The translations under genes and the position numbers were made by a program. A DNA stretch of 64,000 nucleotides from Meghimatium bilineatum (taxonomy: Eukaryota; Mollusca; Gastropoda; Stylommatophora; Philomycidae). Location: assembly GCA_034231615.1 (NCBI GenBank), contig CM067322.1:99891087-99955086 (forward strand). The letters are read 5' to 3'. This document shows, one piece after another, positions 33,246 to 42,750 of this stretch. Within the stretch, counting starts at the first letter, position 1; every line of letters begins with the position of its first letter. The notes below the pieces were generated by a model that was given only the letters and a program-made list of their open reading frames with translations, was not told the origin of the DNA and searched no databases.

Positions 33246-33640
33246 TACATATTTGTGTGTTCCCAGTGGCGACCTACGGCTGCAAAACATGGACAATAAG
33301 TAAAACTAAAACCAAGAAAATTGAGCAAAGCAAAACGCGCTCAGAAAAATGAACGTTCAAGAAGGTTTGTTTTTAAACACCATATTAAGAAGTAAGTTAG
33401 ATTTTATTCAGCCATGTGAAGATGCTCGATGACATGGAAAGAGTGTTATTGGAGGAGGTGATAGAAGACAGTAGAGGCAGAGGACGACCAAGACGACGTT
33501 GGACAAGAGATATTCAGGAATGCATGCACATGTCGGTAGATGAGGCGGGACAGCTTGTCAGAGACCGTGGGGATTTCACGAGATTCATAAGGAAGACTAC
33601 GTTCTGGAAAGAAAACGTCACATGACAAATTTATTGATTT
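33246..33640 (+). mobile_element. LINE family E C-terminal fragment
   Basis: Reads TYGCKTWTISKTKTKKIE (33249 on), then after frame changes MERVLLEEVIEDSRGRGRPR, RRWTRDIQECMHMSVDEAGQ and FTRFIRKTTFWKENVT-stop. It matches the antisense copy at 46745-47190. The part between the two blocks is degraded. Confidence 0.88.
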
Positions 33641-34561
33641 TAATTATCAACTTTATTGATTTGCAAAAAGCATTTGATAAATGCTGCACCGACCAATACT
33701 CTGGAAAATTCTTGCCAAATACGGCTTCCCAACCAGATATTTAAATGTAAACAAGGCTTGATATAAGTAACTCAAGCTGATGTGTTAAAACAAACGAGAG
33801 TAGGACTGAATGGTTTTACATAAAAATAGGAGTAAAACAAGGCTGCAATATGTCACCATTACGTTTTAGCTTGGCTATTTACTTGGTTATGAAAAATTAC
33901 GCCCACAATAAACATTGTAGTATTAAATGGATAGGCGATTGTGTGATCACTTTGTGATCTTGATTTTTCAGATGACTTGGCGTTATTAAGTACAACTCCT
34001 GCTAATGCACAAGATGTGTTAAATCCACTTTGACATCTTTCAGAACAAATTGACCTCCAAGTCAACATTTCCAAGATTAAGATCATGCATTTTAAAAACT
34101 GTAACTATATACAATCACTCACAACGGAGAAACAATTCAGACTGTTGATAACTTTCCCTATTTAGGCAGAAAAATGACACACGATGGAGATTAAAAAAGA
34201 AGAGATTTCTACTATAATTGCGTTGGCATCAAGTAATTTCCATGACCTAACAAACATCTGGAAGTCACAAACAATAACTACGATTGTTCAACTCCAATGT
34301 AATATCCGTAAAAAAATCGGTTTCGAAAGTTAGAAAATAATAAAAGCTCTGGAGAAGAAATAACATTCATTTAAAAATAAATGTCTTAGAAAACTTTTAA
34401 ATATTTGGAAGAATTGAAGTCAAACAAGAAAGAGAACATACACAACAGTAATATGTTTCTACTACAATAAGAAGATAACGATGAACTTACATCTGATATG
34501 TACTTAATATGATATTAATGAAAATAGACTGCCACTGCAAGCAAAAAATGGGTACCAGATC
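33641..34561 (+). mobile_element. LINE family A, heavily degraded RT copy
   Basis: Fragments in shifting frames match 240-1060: FIDLQKAFD, LHRPILWKILAKYGFP, ESRTEWFYIKIGVKQGCNMS, SDDLALLSTTPANAQDV and a nrkLLNIW.. segment near 34390. Many stops and indels show age. Its 33784-33897 segment recurs without change at 34651-34764. Confidence 0.88.
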
Positions 34562-35540
34562 GTCATTATCAAGTGCCGAGCCGGCTGGTGTATGCGATCA
34601 TAGCTCTCCATAGCTCTCTAACTACAGTATTATTATGTATCATGATCGTTGTTAAAACAAACGAGAGTAGGACTGAATGGTTTTACATAAAAATAGGAGT
34701 AAAACAAGGCTGCAATATGTCACCATTACGTTTTAGCTTGGCTATTTACTTGGTTATGAAAAATCCGTGAAAGAGAAAGAGAACATTGCCGTGCCAGGTT
34801 GTCAAAATTTCTAATATTTTCTCACGTTGTTGCCCTCTGTCTCGTTGTCTTCAATATTGCCTAAACCTGCCTGTCTCATGAATGGCAAAAAAAAAGAAGA
34901 TTGCCATTTTCTTATATTGTTGATTAAGGATCGTTTCTTATTTGACACTTTCAACACCTCTACATTAGTTTTTCTGGTAGTCCATGGTATTCTCAGCATT
35001 CTTCTATAGAATCACATCTCTACTGCCTCTAATTTCCCACTTTCCAGTTTGTTTATTGTCCAAGACTCGCACCCATATGTTAGTATAAGGGTTATATAGC
35101 ACTGCAGAACTCTCTTTCTCACCTCTAATGACAAGGTCATATTACACAGTATATTTTTCATTTTTCTGATTGTTGTTTTTGCCTGTCCTATTCTGCTTCT
35201 TATTTCTGTTGAACTTCTTCAATCTGCTGTAATCGTTGTACGTAAATATTTGAATTGGTGAACCTGTTTTAATACTATATCATTCACTTTGATCTTGCAA
35301 GGTGTGTTATTTTGTTTCTTTGAAATAACCATTACTTCTGTTTTCTTGATATTTAGGAAGAGGCCTTTCTCTTTGCTTTCTGTGACTACTACTTTAATTA
35401 ATTTTTGAAGGTCTTCCTCACTTTTTGCAATCAGAACAGTGTCATCCGCATATCTCAAATTATTTATGTTATGTATTCCAACTGATATTCCAGGGATATC
35501 AACTATTGTCATAACAAGACTGAGATAACAAGTCATGGCG
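34562..35540 (-). mobile_element. LINE family B RT and C-terminal fragment (antisense)
   Basis: The minus strand reads NINNLRYADDTVLIAKSEED (intact YADD), FLNIKKTEVMVISKKQNN and LKQVHQFKYLRTTITAD. After a frame shift come an IRLVLDNKQTGKW-like stretch, LRIPWTTRKTNVEVLK, SLINNIRKWQSSFFLPFMRQ and a family B 3' end (caagtgccgagccggctgg on plus). It is closely related to 61572-62357. The 3' part is split by a 138-bp family A-derived insertion at 34654-34791. Confidence 0.92.
34654..34791 (+). other. Templated insertion inside the family B LINE
   Basis: Compared with the intact family B 3' region (reverse complement of 62150-62345), this stretch is extra. Its first 111 bases, together with the adjacent gtt, are identical to 33784-33897 located 867 bp upstream (114 bp, no difference). 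The remainder contains agaaagagaacat, also found at 34429. The patchwork of nearby sequence is the signature of templated filler DNA at a repaired break. Confidence 0.85.
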
Positions 35541-35592
35541 ATACACAGAAATAACCCTACAGTACTTAGAGTGTACGGCGGCGTTTTCTTAT

Positions 35593-35820
35593 GATGTTCG
35601 TCACGTATTCTTGTTTTATCTCTCCTCTCTTAGTATGTCGTTTGATTTGAAGTCTTTCCAATTAGTATTTGTGATTTTTCTGAGGCATCTATTCTTGAAG
35701 GCAACTAACTTCTTATCCATTATTGCGGTAGATTTCCAACTTTCACATTCATATGTCAATGATGGAATCACACTTGCATTGTACTTAGTGTTAATATTGC
35801 ATATATCTATGTTGATAAAT
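35593..35820 (-). mobile_element. LINE family A C-terminal fragment (antisense)
   Basis: The minus strand gives NTKYNASVIPSLTYECESWK, STAIMDKKLVAFKNRCLRKI and NTNWKDFKSNDILREE, aligning with SYGCESWKATKATDKRLDFF and KWSDFKSNSTIREE at 905-1040. Confidence 0.9.
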
Positions 35821-36579
35821 TACCGTAATATATATATATATTTAATTATTATAAATATATAAATGACGTTAACTTTTGCCAACCCTCCCCTCCCCCCCCC
35901 CGTAAAAAACTTCAAAGCTTTTCCCGTTGCTGATGTACTTTATGGACAGCTTCTTACAATTCCCCTACCGCATAAATATTCTATTTATGGTCAAGGACAT
36001 TTATAAGATACAATTTGACAACATGACGAAACTCTCCGCCCATCAATATCTCTACAATTATATCTGTTGTAGTTTGTTCCGTTCTATGTTCAACAATTTT
36101 ATATAATCTAAATTTATATTTTTTTCCTCAGAGGCTGTACAATTTTGTTGATTTTCTTACCATCCTGGTTTGTAAGGAAGAATCCGTTACCTTTTACATC
36201 TAGGAATAGTAACGATTTATTTACGCCCACTTTTCTAATCAGAGAGCCAAAAGCAAATATCTAGACTCCAGCTAAATAAGTCCGTGAACTGGCGTGAACT
36301 ACGACAATTACCTCGCACAATTATTTGCAGATGAATGCTTATTTGTCGTGGCTGCACACTGAGACATTATAATGAAATGAGTAGTTCAGAACGAGATTAC
36401 CGTTCTATGGCGTCATAGTTTTTCACCCACTGTGTTCATACGTGACCGTTTACGATATAAGAATTATTGGCTAATGGGAAGTCATGCCTTATTAATGACT
36501 TTTTGTTTAATCCAGCTATTTTCATTGGTCAATGTGATTATAGCGTGCAACAAAAGAATGTCAGGATATAGATAGAATC
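35821..36579. other. Unassigned stretch with (TA)n and a C-run
   Basis: A (TA)n tract lies at 35828-35842 and a C-rich run at about 35883-35901. The rest is AT-rich with no recognised gene or repeat. Confidence 0.4.
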
Positions 36580-36830
36580 AAAGGTTGAACAAGAAAACGG
36601 TGAATATCAAACATCAAGATAACCTTAAACAAACATGGACTCAACGCAACGAAGACGACACATTTGGCCATGGAACAACAACTGAGGCTTTCGTCACTAC
36701 CCTCAACGGCAAGTGTGGATACAATCAACCATCATTCACCTCGCCATGGAACGACAACTGAAGCACCCCGCTACTACGCTCAACGGCAAGTGTGGATACA
36801 ATCAACTAACATTAATCTGGAAAATACAAT
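36580..36830 (+). mobile_element. LINE family F 3' end with internal duplication
   Basis: Reads NIKHQDNLKQTWTQRN in a shifted frame, then THLAMEQQLRLSSLPSTASV and DTINHHSP. It is homologous to 41480-41675. The segment ctcaacggcaagtgtggata occurs twice, about 80 bp apart, so the tail is tandemly duplicated. Confidence 0.85.
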
Positions 36831-37010
36831 ATATTATGATTATTATTTTGTGTAATAGCCAATGAAAGTTTAAGGATTCGTTCAGTGAGTCGATTTAGAA
36901 GGCTTGATTTTCCATTAGCCAATAAGTCATATTTTCGATGGTTATCATTCCTGCTGTGGAAGGCTAATAATGAATATTACTGAGAGAAGGGAGGAGACTC
37001 ATGCGCTCTT

Positions 37011-37774
37011 GAAAGAAGGTCTATGGCTAACAAGATTTAACTTCTCACAGGTGAAAGAATGTCTATGGCTGTCAAGATTTAACTTCTCACAGCTGAAAGA
37101 ATGTCTATGGCTGTCAAGATTTACCTTCTCACAGCTGAAAGAATGTCTATGGCTGTCAAGATTTACCTTCTCACAGCTGAAAGAATGTCTATGGCTGTCA
37201 ATATTTATCTTCTCACAGCTGAAAGAATGTCTATGGCTGTCAAGATTTACCTTCTCACAGCTGAAAGAATGTCTACGGCTGTCAATATTTAACTTCTCAC
37301 AGCTGAAAGAATGTCTATGGCTGTCAAGATTTACCTTCTCACAGCTGAAAGAATGTCTATGGCTGTCAATATTTAACTTCTCACAGCTGAAAGAATGTCT
37401 ATGGCTGTCAAGATTTAACTTCTCACAGCTGAAAGAATGTCTATGGCTGTCAAGATTTAACTTCTCACAGGTGAAAGAATGTCTATGGCTGTCAAGATTT
37501 ACCTTCTCACAGCTGAAAGAATGTCTATGACTGTCAAGATTTAACTTCTCACAGCTGAAAGAATGTCTATGGCTGTCAAGATTTATCTTCTCACAGCTGA
37601 AAGAATGTCTATGGCTGTAAAGATTTAACTTCTCACAGCTGAAAGAATGTCTATGGTTGTCAAGATTTAACTTCTAACAGCTGAAAGAATGTCTATGGGT
37701 TGTCAAGATTTACCTTCTCACAGCTGAAAGAAGGTCTATGGGTTGTCAAGATTTACCTTCTCACAGCTGAAAGG
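37011..37774 (+). repeat. 42-bp minisatellite, about 18 copies
   Basis: Units contain gtctatggctgtcaagattt and cttctcacagctgaaagaat. Variation is mostly at aac/acc/atc before ttctcac. The period of 14 codons gives an artefactual 186-codon frame of LKECLWLSRFTFSQ repeats. Confidence 0.97.
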
Positions 37775-37834
37775 GATTACTTATCATCGTCTTCATCATC
37801 ATTATTGAATGCGTATTCAGTTTATGTGATTGAC

Positions 37835-37955
37835 CACCTAACATTGTGACATGAGAGAACATCGGATTAGAAATGATTGACAGCACACGTAATAGAAGGT
37901 TGTGGAAAAATGACAACCAACACAACACGGCATGGATCATAAGAAGACGTTCATG
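37835..37955 (+). mobile_element. LINE family B 3' scrap
   Basis: Nucleotides from gacatgagagaacatcgg to aatagaaggttgtggaaaa match 40125-40200 in the family B tail. Stops interrupt the translation. Confidence 0.7.
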
Positions 37956-38149
37956 CAGGATACTTATTGATGTGAATCGGATGTAGTTGCGTCCATGAAT
38001 TATGTCAAAGTTTTTTTAGACACTTTCCCTAATTGTTAACAATTGTCAAGAATAAAGGAGACTCTCCCCTCTCCCGAATCCCCAGCTCAATTTAGTTTAG
38101 ATTCCACTGATGAGTGCCAGATTGTAGTGACCACTCAATGGTGGCTACA

Positions 38150-38548
38150 TTCCTAGTTTACCCACATGGTAACTACATCTCTAGTTTACCAGCATCGTGG
38201 CTACATCCCTAATTTATTCACCTTGTGGCTACATCACTTCTTTATTCACCTTGTGGCTACATCACTAGTGTACCCACTTTATGGCTACATCACTAGTGTA
38301 CACACCTTGTGGCTACACCCCTAGTTTACCCTCCTTGTGGCTACATCCCTAATTTACCCACCTTGTGGCTACATCCCTAGTTTACCCACCTTGTAACTAC
38401 TTATCTAGTTTACCCACATGGTAGCTACATCATTAGTTTACCCACATCGTGGTTACATCACTATTCTATCCACGTGGTGGCTACATCACTAGCGTACCCA
38501 CCTTGTGGCTACATCTCTAGTTTATCACTTTGTGGCTACATCCCTAGT
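38150..38548 (+). repeat. 28-bp degenerate minisatellite, about 14 copies
   Basis: Units read tagtttacccaccttgtggc then tacatccc, with substitutions in most copies. It is older than the other arrays here. Confidence 0.92.
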
Positions 38549-38632
38549 ACTGAAAGTCACGTTAAGATTTCCTAAGGGAGGGGGAAGGTGGTGTTGAAAA
38601 TTTCATCTCCGAATTCACCCTTATCTACAGAT

Positions 38633-38962
38633 TGTAGTTGACACTGGCGTGTTCTTGATTGTAGTTGACACTGGCGTGTTGTTGATTGTAGTTGACACTG
38701 GCGTGTTGTTGATTGTAGTTGACACTGGCGTGTTGTTGATTGTAGTTGACACTGGCGTGTTCTTGATTGTAGTTGACACTGGAGTGTTCTTGATTGTAAT
38801 TGACACTGGCGTGTTCTTGATTGTAGTTGACACTAGCGTTTTGTTGATTGTAGTTGACACTGGCGTGTTGTTGATTGTAATTGACACTGGCGTGTTCTTG
38901 ATTGTAGTTGACACTGGCGTGTTGTTGATTGTAGTTGACACTGACGTGTTCTTGATTGTAGT
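38633..38962 (+). repeat. 27-bp minisatellite, about 12 copies
   Basis: Unit gtagttgacactggcgtgtt followed by (g/c)ttgatt. The 9-codon period opens frames on both strands (for example LIVVDTGVL), all artefacts. Confidence 0.97.
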
Positions 38963-40019
38963 GTCCATCGATATTTATAATTGTACTGAACACTATTATA
39001 TTTCTAGTTGCACTGACACCGACGTAAATATCTTGCGCAATTACACATTATCTCAGGATAAATTGTGAATTGCATATTAAGTGACTGAATTATGTAAAGA
39101 GTACTTCATTATCGCAGAAGTTGATGAATATTCCAGAGGTTTTACTCAAAGCTGCACTTGATTATACAAGCATAAAATTCAAAACTTGATTATACAAGCA
39201 TAACAATTAAAAAAAACAATTTAAAAAAAACAAGAGGAACAGAACCGGTACGCATATGAGGTGTTTTTTGACAACGGAGTAACAACATGGCCTTACGTAT
39301 GTCAAGAATTTGAAATTTTCGTTTCAATTTTCATCTTGCTGAACATGTAGCGATTAACTAAGATGTAACTGGGACTTAATTTTGGACCAAGATGGCATCT
39401 TTGTCAGTAAAAAAAAAATGCCTTTACGGCAAGTTCACGTTCTTCATATACCACATCAAAAACTAATCTGCAGGAAGTCTTCTGAATATCAGCTTTAAGA
39501 TGCTTTTCTTACCGTCGAAGTCGGAAAGCGCTGGTCAACAAAACACGTAACTTAAAAGAGGGTGTTTAAGCTACACAATTGAATCCATGAACTGTGCTGC
39601 AAGTGGTCAAAATGTTGTCGGAAAGCATGCCCACAAAGTAAACAACAGTGGACGAATTGTCCCAGTTTCTCTGTTCATAGAACAATCTGACCCACAAGAG
39701 CTTCTCTGCGAAGTTCTGGGAACTTAAATTGACTTAAAATAAACTGTTGCATTTTCTATTCTCTATCCACAGGTGGATGATGGTCAGAATATCCACACTT
39801 GCCGTTAAATGTAGGAGTGATGACCGGAAGATTTAGTTGTCTATTCAAGGCCAGATGTGTCTATTCTATACATGACAACCAATATTGGATTGCATTATGA
39901 CGTTTTGCAATATAGAAAACGCATGGACAGAATTAGTTCGGACTTCATTCGTTAAGTTTTTGATTATTTGTCGCGATTTTCGTTGGTCACTATTTATACA
40001 CTTGGAGTCGCATGCCAAA
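38963..40019. other. Unassigned stretch with a LINE family F scrap
   Basis: At about 39770-39815 aggtggatgatgg and atccacacttgccgttaaat repeat the antisense family F 3' end also seen at 8708-8750. The remaining roughly 1 kb shows nothing recognisable. Confidence 0.4.
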
Positions 40020-40235
40020 AATATATACGGAGAGACGAGGAAAGATAAAACACGTTGTGACAACAGGAAAGTTCAAGATCGAGAAAGATAAGGGAAGACA
40101 AAGAGAGAAGATGCTTGACACCCTAGCATTGTAGCATGGGAGAACATCGGGTTTGGAAATGATTGTACACGAAATAGAAGGTTGTGGAAAGCTATGATAA
40201 CGAAGACCACACTCAATGGAAGATAAGAAGAATAG
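40020..40235 (+). mobile_element. LINE family B 3' end
   Basis: Reads VTTGKFKIEKDKGRQREKML and DTLAL-stop-HGRTSGLEMIV, matching ITTGKIxGxRxRGRQREKxL and the following WH segment of family B. It faces an antisense family B tail 20 bp away. Confidence 0.85.
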
Positions 40236-40255
40236 TTCATCCCTGTGACATTGGC

Positions 40256-40440
40256 CATGTTTTATACTGATGTTCTCCCATGCCACGCTGTCCAGCACGT
40301 TTTCTCTAAGTCTTCCTGTGCATATCTTGGTCTTCAACTTGTCCGTTGCCACCATGTTCTCCATCCTTCATCTTCTCATTATGTCTCCAAAAAATATGAA
40401 TTGTTTTGTTCTGGTTCTAGTGAAGTTTTTTTTAGAACAA
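40256..40440 (-). mobile_element. LINE family B 3' end (antisense)
   Basis: The minus strand reads GDIMRR, MENMVATDKLKTKICTGRLR and ENVLDSVAWENIS, a divergent copy of the same C-terminal block. With 40020-40235 it forms a tail-to-tail inverted pair. Confidence 0.75.
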
Positions 40441-40496
40441 AATTACATTTTTTATGATGTCTATATTTCATTTGATGTTCTCTATACAAGCAGTAC

Positions 40497-40605
40497 TATG
40501 TATCATCATCTTCATCATTACCATCATCATCGCGATCACCAGCATCACCATTATCATTATTAACATTATCACCACCATCATCATCATTATTCTCTACTTC
40601 ATTAT
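40497..40605 (+). repeat. Imperfect (ATC)n microsatellite
   Basis: Runs of atc, acc and att triplets, for example catcatcttcatcattacca. Confidence 0.9.
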
Positions 40606-40847
40606 GCCATGTCTCCCATTAGCTAATGTATATTTTCCCCGCAGGGCTCTTTTTTTCATTACATATTAAGCATGTATCGATACATTAAACATGTATCGAT
40701 ATATTATCATGTATCGAGCTGGTCATTTCATCCGCTCCTGTCTCAATTAGTGACATGCACTTCATCTCGTTTGCCATTTGTACATCGGACACAGTGTGTA
40801 GTGTGTTGTTCAGTGTGTAGTGTGCTGTTCTTTGCTTTCTAACGAAG

Positions 40848-40990
40848 ATGGATTGACACAAATGAAATGGCAACACAACACATTTCCATTCTCTTGACTA
40901 CATCCTACTGGAAATCTAGTAAGACCATTGTCCTGCTACAAGAGAGAACCAGTGGGAGTTTGAGAACGGACGACGAAAAAGAAGTTCTTA
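40848..40990 (+). repeat. Interspersed repeat family S copy
   Basis: Landmarks acacatttccattctcttga, tacatcctactggaaatcta, gaccattgtcctgctacaag and accagtgggagtttgagaac, ending gacgaaaaagaag. One of the most complete copies. Confidence 0.88.
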
Positions 40991-41479
40991 GATCAGAGGT
41001 TCTGAAACTGTATGATATTTGATAAGAATTGTGATGGAGATAAGAGACTCACTGATGGTAAAAGTGTGTTAAAACTAAGAATAAATATAAGATGTTTTAC
41101 AATATTTAAAAAAATTCAATTATAGTTGTATTTTAACAAATACACTGAATCGACGTTTTGAACAAGAGGTCTTGATAAGATATCGGTGAACAAATTCAGA
41201 AGTGAAGAATCATTTTCTGTTACTAACATATATTATATGTTTCGCGTTCATTCAAATTTAGATCCAGGATTGAAACTAGGTAGAGACGACAAGAATAGAT
41301 ATCCCGGTTGCGAGTGTCAAACGCAATCCCTAGAGAGCACACGGAACTAAATGTTGTCCATGGCGTCACAATATACATTTTGTACGCTGATTAGAGCTTG
41401 TGTAGATTCTATAAAGATTGTTGTCCTCACCAAATATTTACTCAGATAATCTCCTTTACGAGAATATACAAGAATATCC
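40991..41479. other. Unassigned stretch
   Basis: AT-rich, with nothing recognised. Confidence 0.35.
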
Positions 41480-41675
41480 GGGCGTAAAGCCAAAAGTAGA
41501 CCAAGAAAACGGTGGATAGAAAACATCAAGATAGCCTTGAACAAACATGGACTAAATGCAACCTCGGCGACACATCTGGCCTTGGAACGACAGCTTAAGC
41601 TCCCATCCCTACGCTTAACGGAAAGTGTGAATGCGATCAGCAATCATTCACCTAGGGAAAGACAATAGACAATAC
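41480..41675 (+). mobile_element. LINE family F 3' end
   Basis: Reads KAKSRPRKRWIENIKIALNK, HGLNATSATHLALERQLKLP and SVNAISNHSPRERQ-stop, collinear with 21170-21345 and 36580-36830. Confidence 0.9.
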
Positions 41676-41779
41676 CCTATACTTCACACAAAACTAACCA
41701 TTGATTTCAGAGATTGCAGGATTCTCTGCAATTTACGGGCAATTTAATGCAATTACGCTCGTACATATAAAACTACCAA

Positions 41780-41906
41780 ATTAGCTTGAGAAGAAATTAA
41801 ATTCACTTGAAAATAAATCTAATAGAAAACTCTTAAATATATTTTGAGAAGAATTCAAGTCGAACAAACAAGTAAGAGAAACAGCAATATGTTTCTACAA
41901 CAATGA
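41780..41906 (+). mobile_element. LINE family A, 5' piece of an interrupted copy
   Basis: Nucleotides from gagaagaaattaaattcact to cagcaatatgtttctacaac match 34350-34465 of the degraded family A copy. The homology stops at the start of a family D insertion and resumes at 42176. Confidence 0.83.
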
Positions 41907-42175
41907 GCATGGTTCATTCCAGAATATTACATTTTGGCCATATCAAACGCCATGACGGCATAAATAAAACCATAATGGATGGGATGATGCCAGGGAGACG
42001 AACAAGAGGCAGACCACGACGAAGATGGACGCAAGACATCAAAGACCACATGAACATGACAGTAACAGAAGCAGGAACACTGGCTCAAGATGGACAAAAG
42101 TTTCGAAAAGCTGTGGTGACTGTCACATCTTATTCAGGCTGTATGCTACCTGATAATCATCATGATGACTTAGAA
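41907..42175 (+). mobile_element. LINE family D 3' end nested in family A
   Basis: Reads HSRILHFGHIKRHDGINKTI, RTRGRPRRRWTQDIKDHMNM and TVTEAGTLAQDG, with tail gataatcatcatgatgac. It is 5'-truncated and interrupts a family A element. The short match aatga flanks it, too short to prove a target duplication. Confidence 0.9.
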
Positions 42176-42402
42176 TGATTAAACACAAACTGCCACACTA
42201 CAAGCATTAAAAATGTACGAGATGGAGAAAGAAAAAAGAGGAAGACCAAGAGAGACTATTCGCAGAACATCCATCAAAGAAGGTATGACTATGGGTCGCT
42301 ACAACAGGCAAGAATTACACACAGTAGCATCACTTCGATCGAACTGGCAGCTCTGGTGTCTCCCCTGTGCACCGTTTTCGGCTTTGAAGAAACATAGATA
42401 AT
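42176..42402 (+). mobile_element. LINE family A 3' end, continuation
   Basis: Reads EMEKEKRGRPRETIRRTSIK, EGMTMGRYNRQELHTVASLR and ends FSALKKHR-stop, matching RRGRPRETLRRTINREGMSM and the end of the element at 1329. It is followed directly by a GATA-type array growing from its tail (acatagataatataaatag). Confidence 0.9.
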
Positions 42403-42590
42403 ATAAATAGATGGAAAGATAGATAGATACATAAATAGATGGAAGGATAGATATAAAGATAAATAGATGGAAGGATAGATATAAAGATAAATAGATGGAA
42501 GGATATATACATACATACATAAATAGATGGAAGGATAGATAGATACATAAACAGATGGAAGGATAGATATATAGATAAATAGATGCATTT
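42403..42590 (+). repeat. GATA-related tandem repeat at a LINE tail
   Basis: Units of 28 or 24 bp such as aaatagatggaaggatagat plus ataaagat. Starts at the 3' end of family A. Confidence 0.95.
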
Positions 42591-42750
42591 ACGAGACAGT
42601 CGGAGAACATGCGACAATAATGCAGGGGCTACAGTAGCACTAATTACTTACTGCAATAAAAGTGAACAGAAAACATGAAAATAAAAATAAAAAACCGGTT
42701 GAGTCACTATATCTTTGAGGTATTTTATTTTTTATTTTATTGTCTTTTTG

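Noticed and set aside
36970-37530. 186-codon frame of LKECLWLSRFTFSQ repeats
   Set aside because: 42-bp minisatellite read in frame, with no unique protein part.
42289-42617. Three overlapping minus frames rich in IYLSFHLF
   Set aside because: Translations of the GATA-related array next to the LINE tail.
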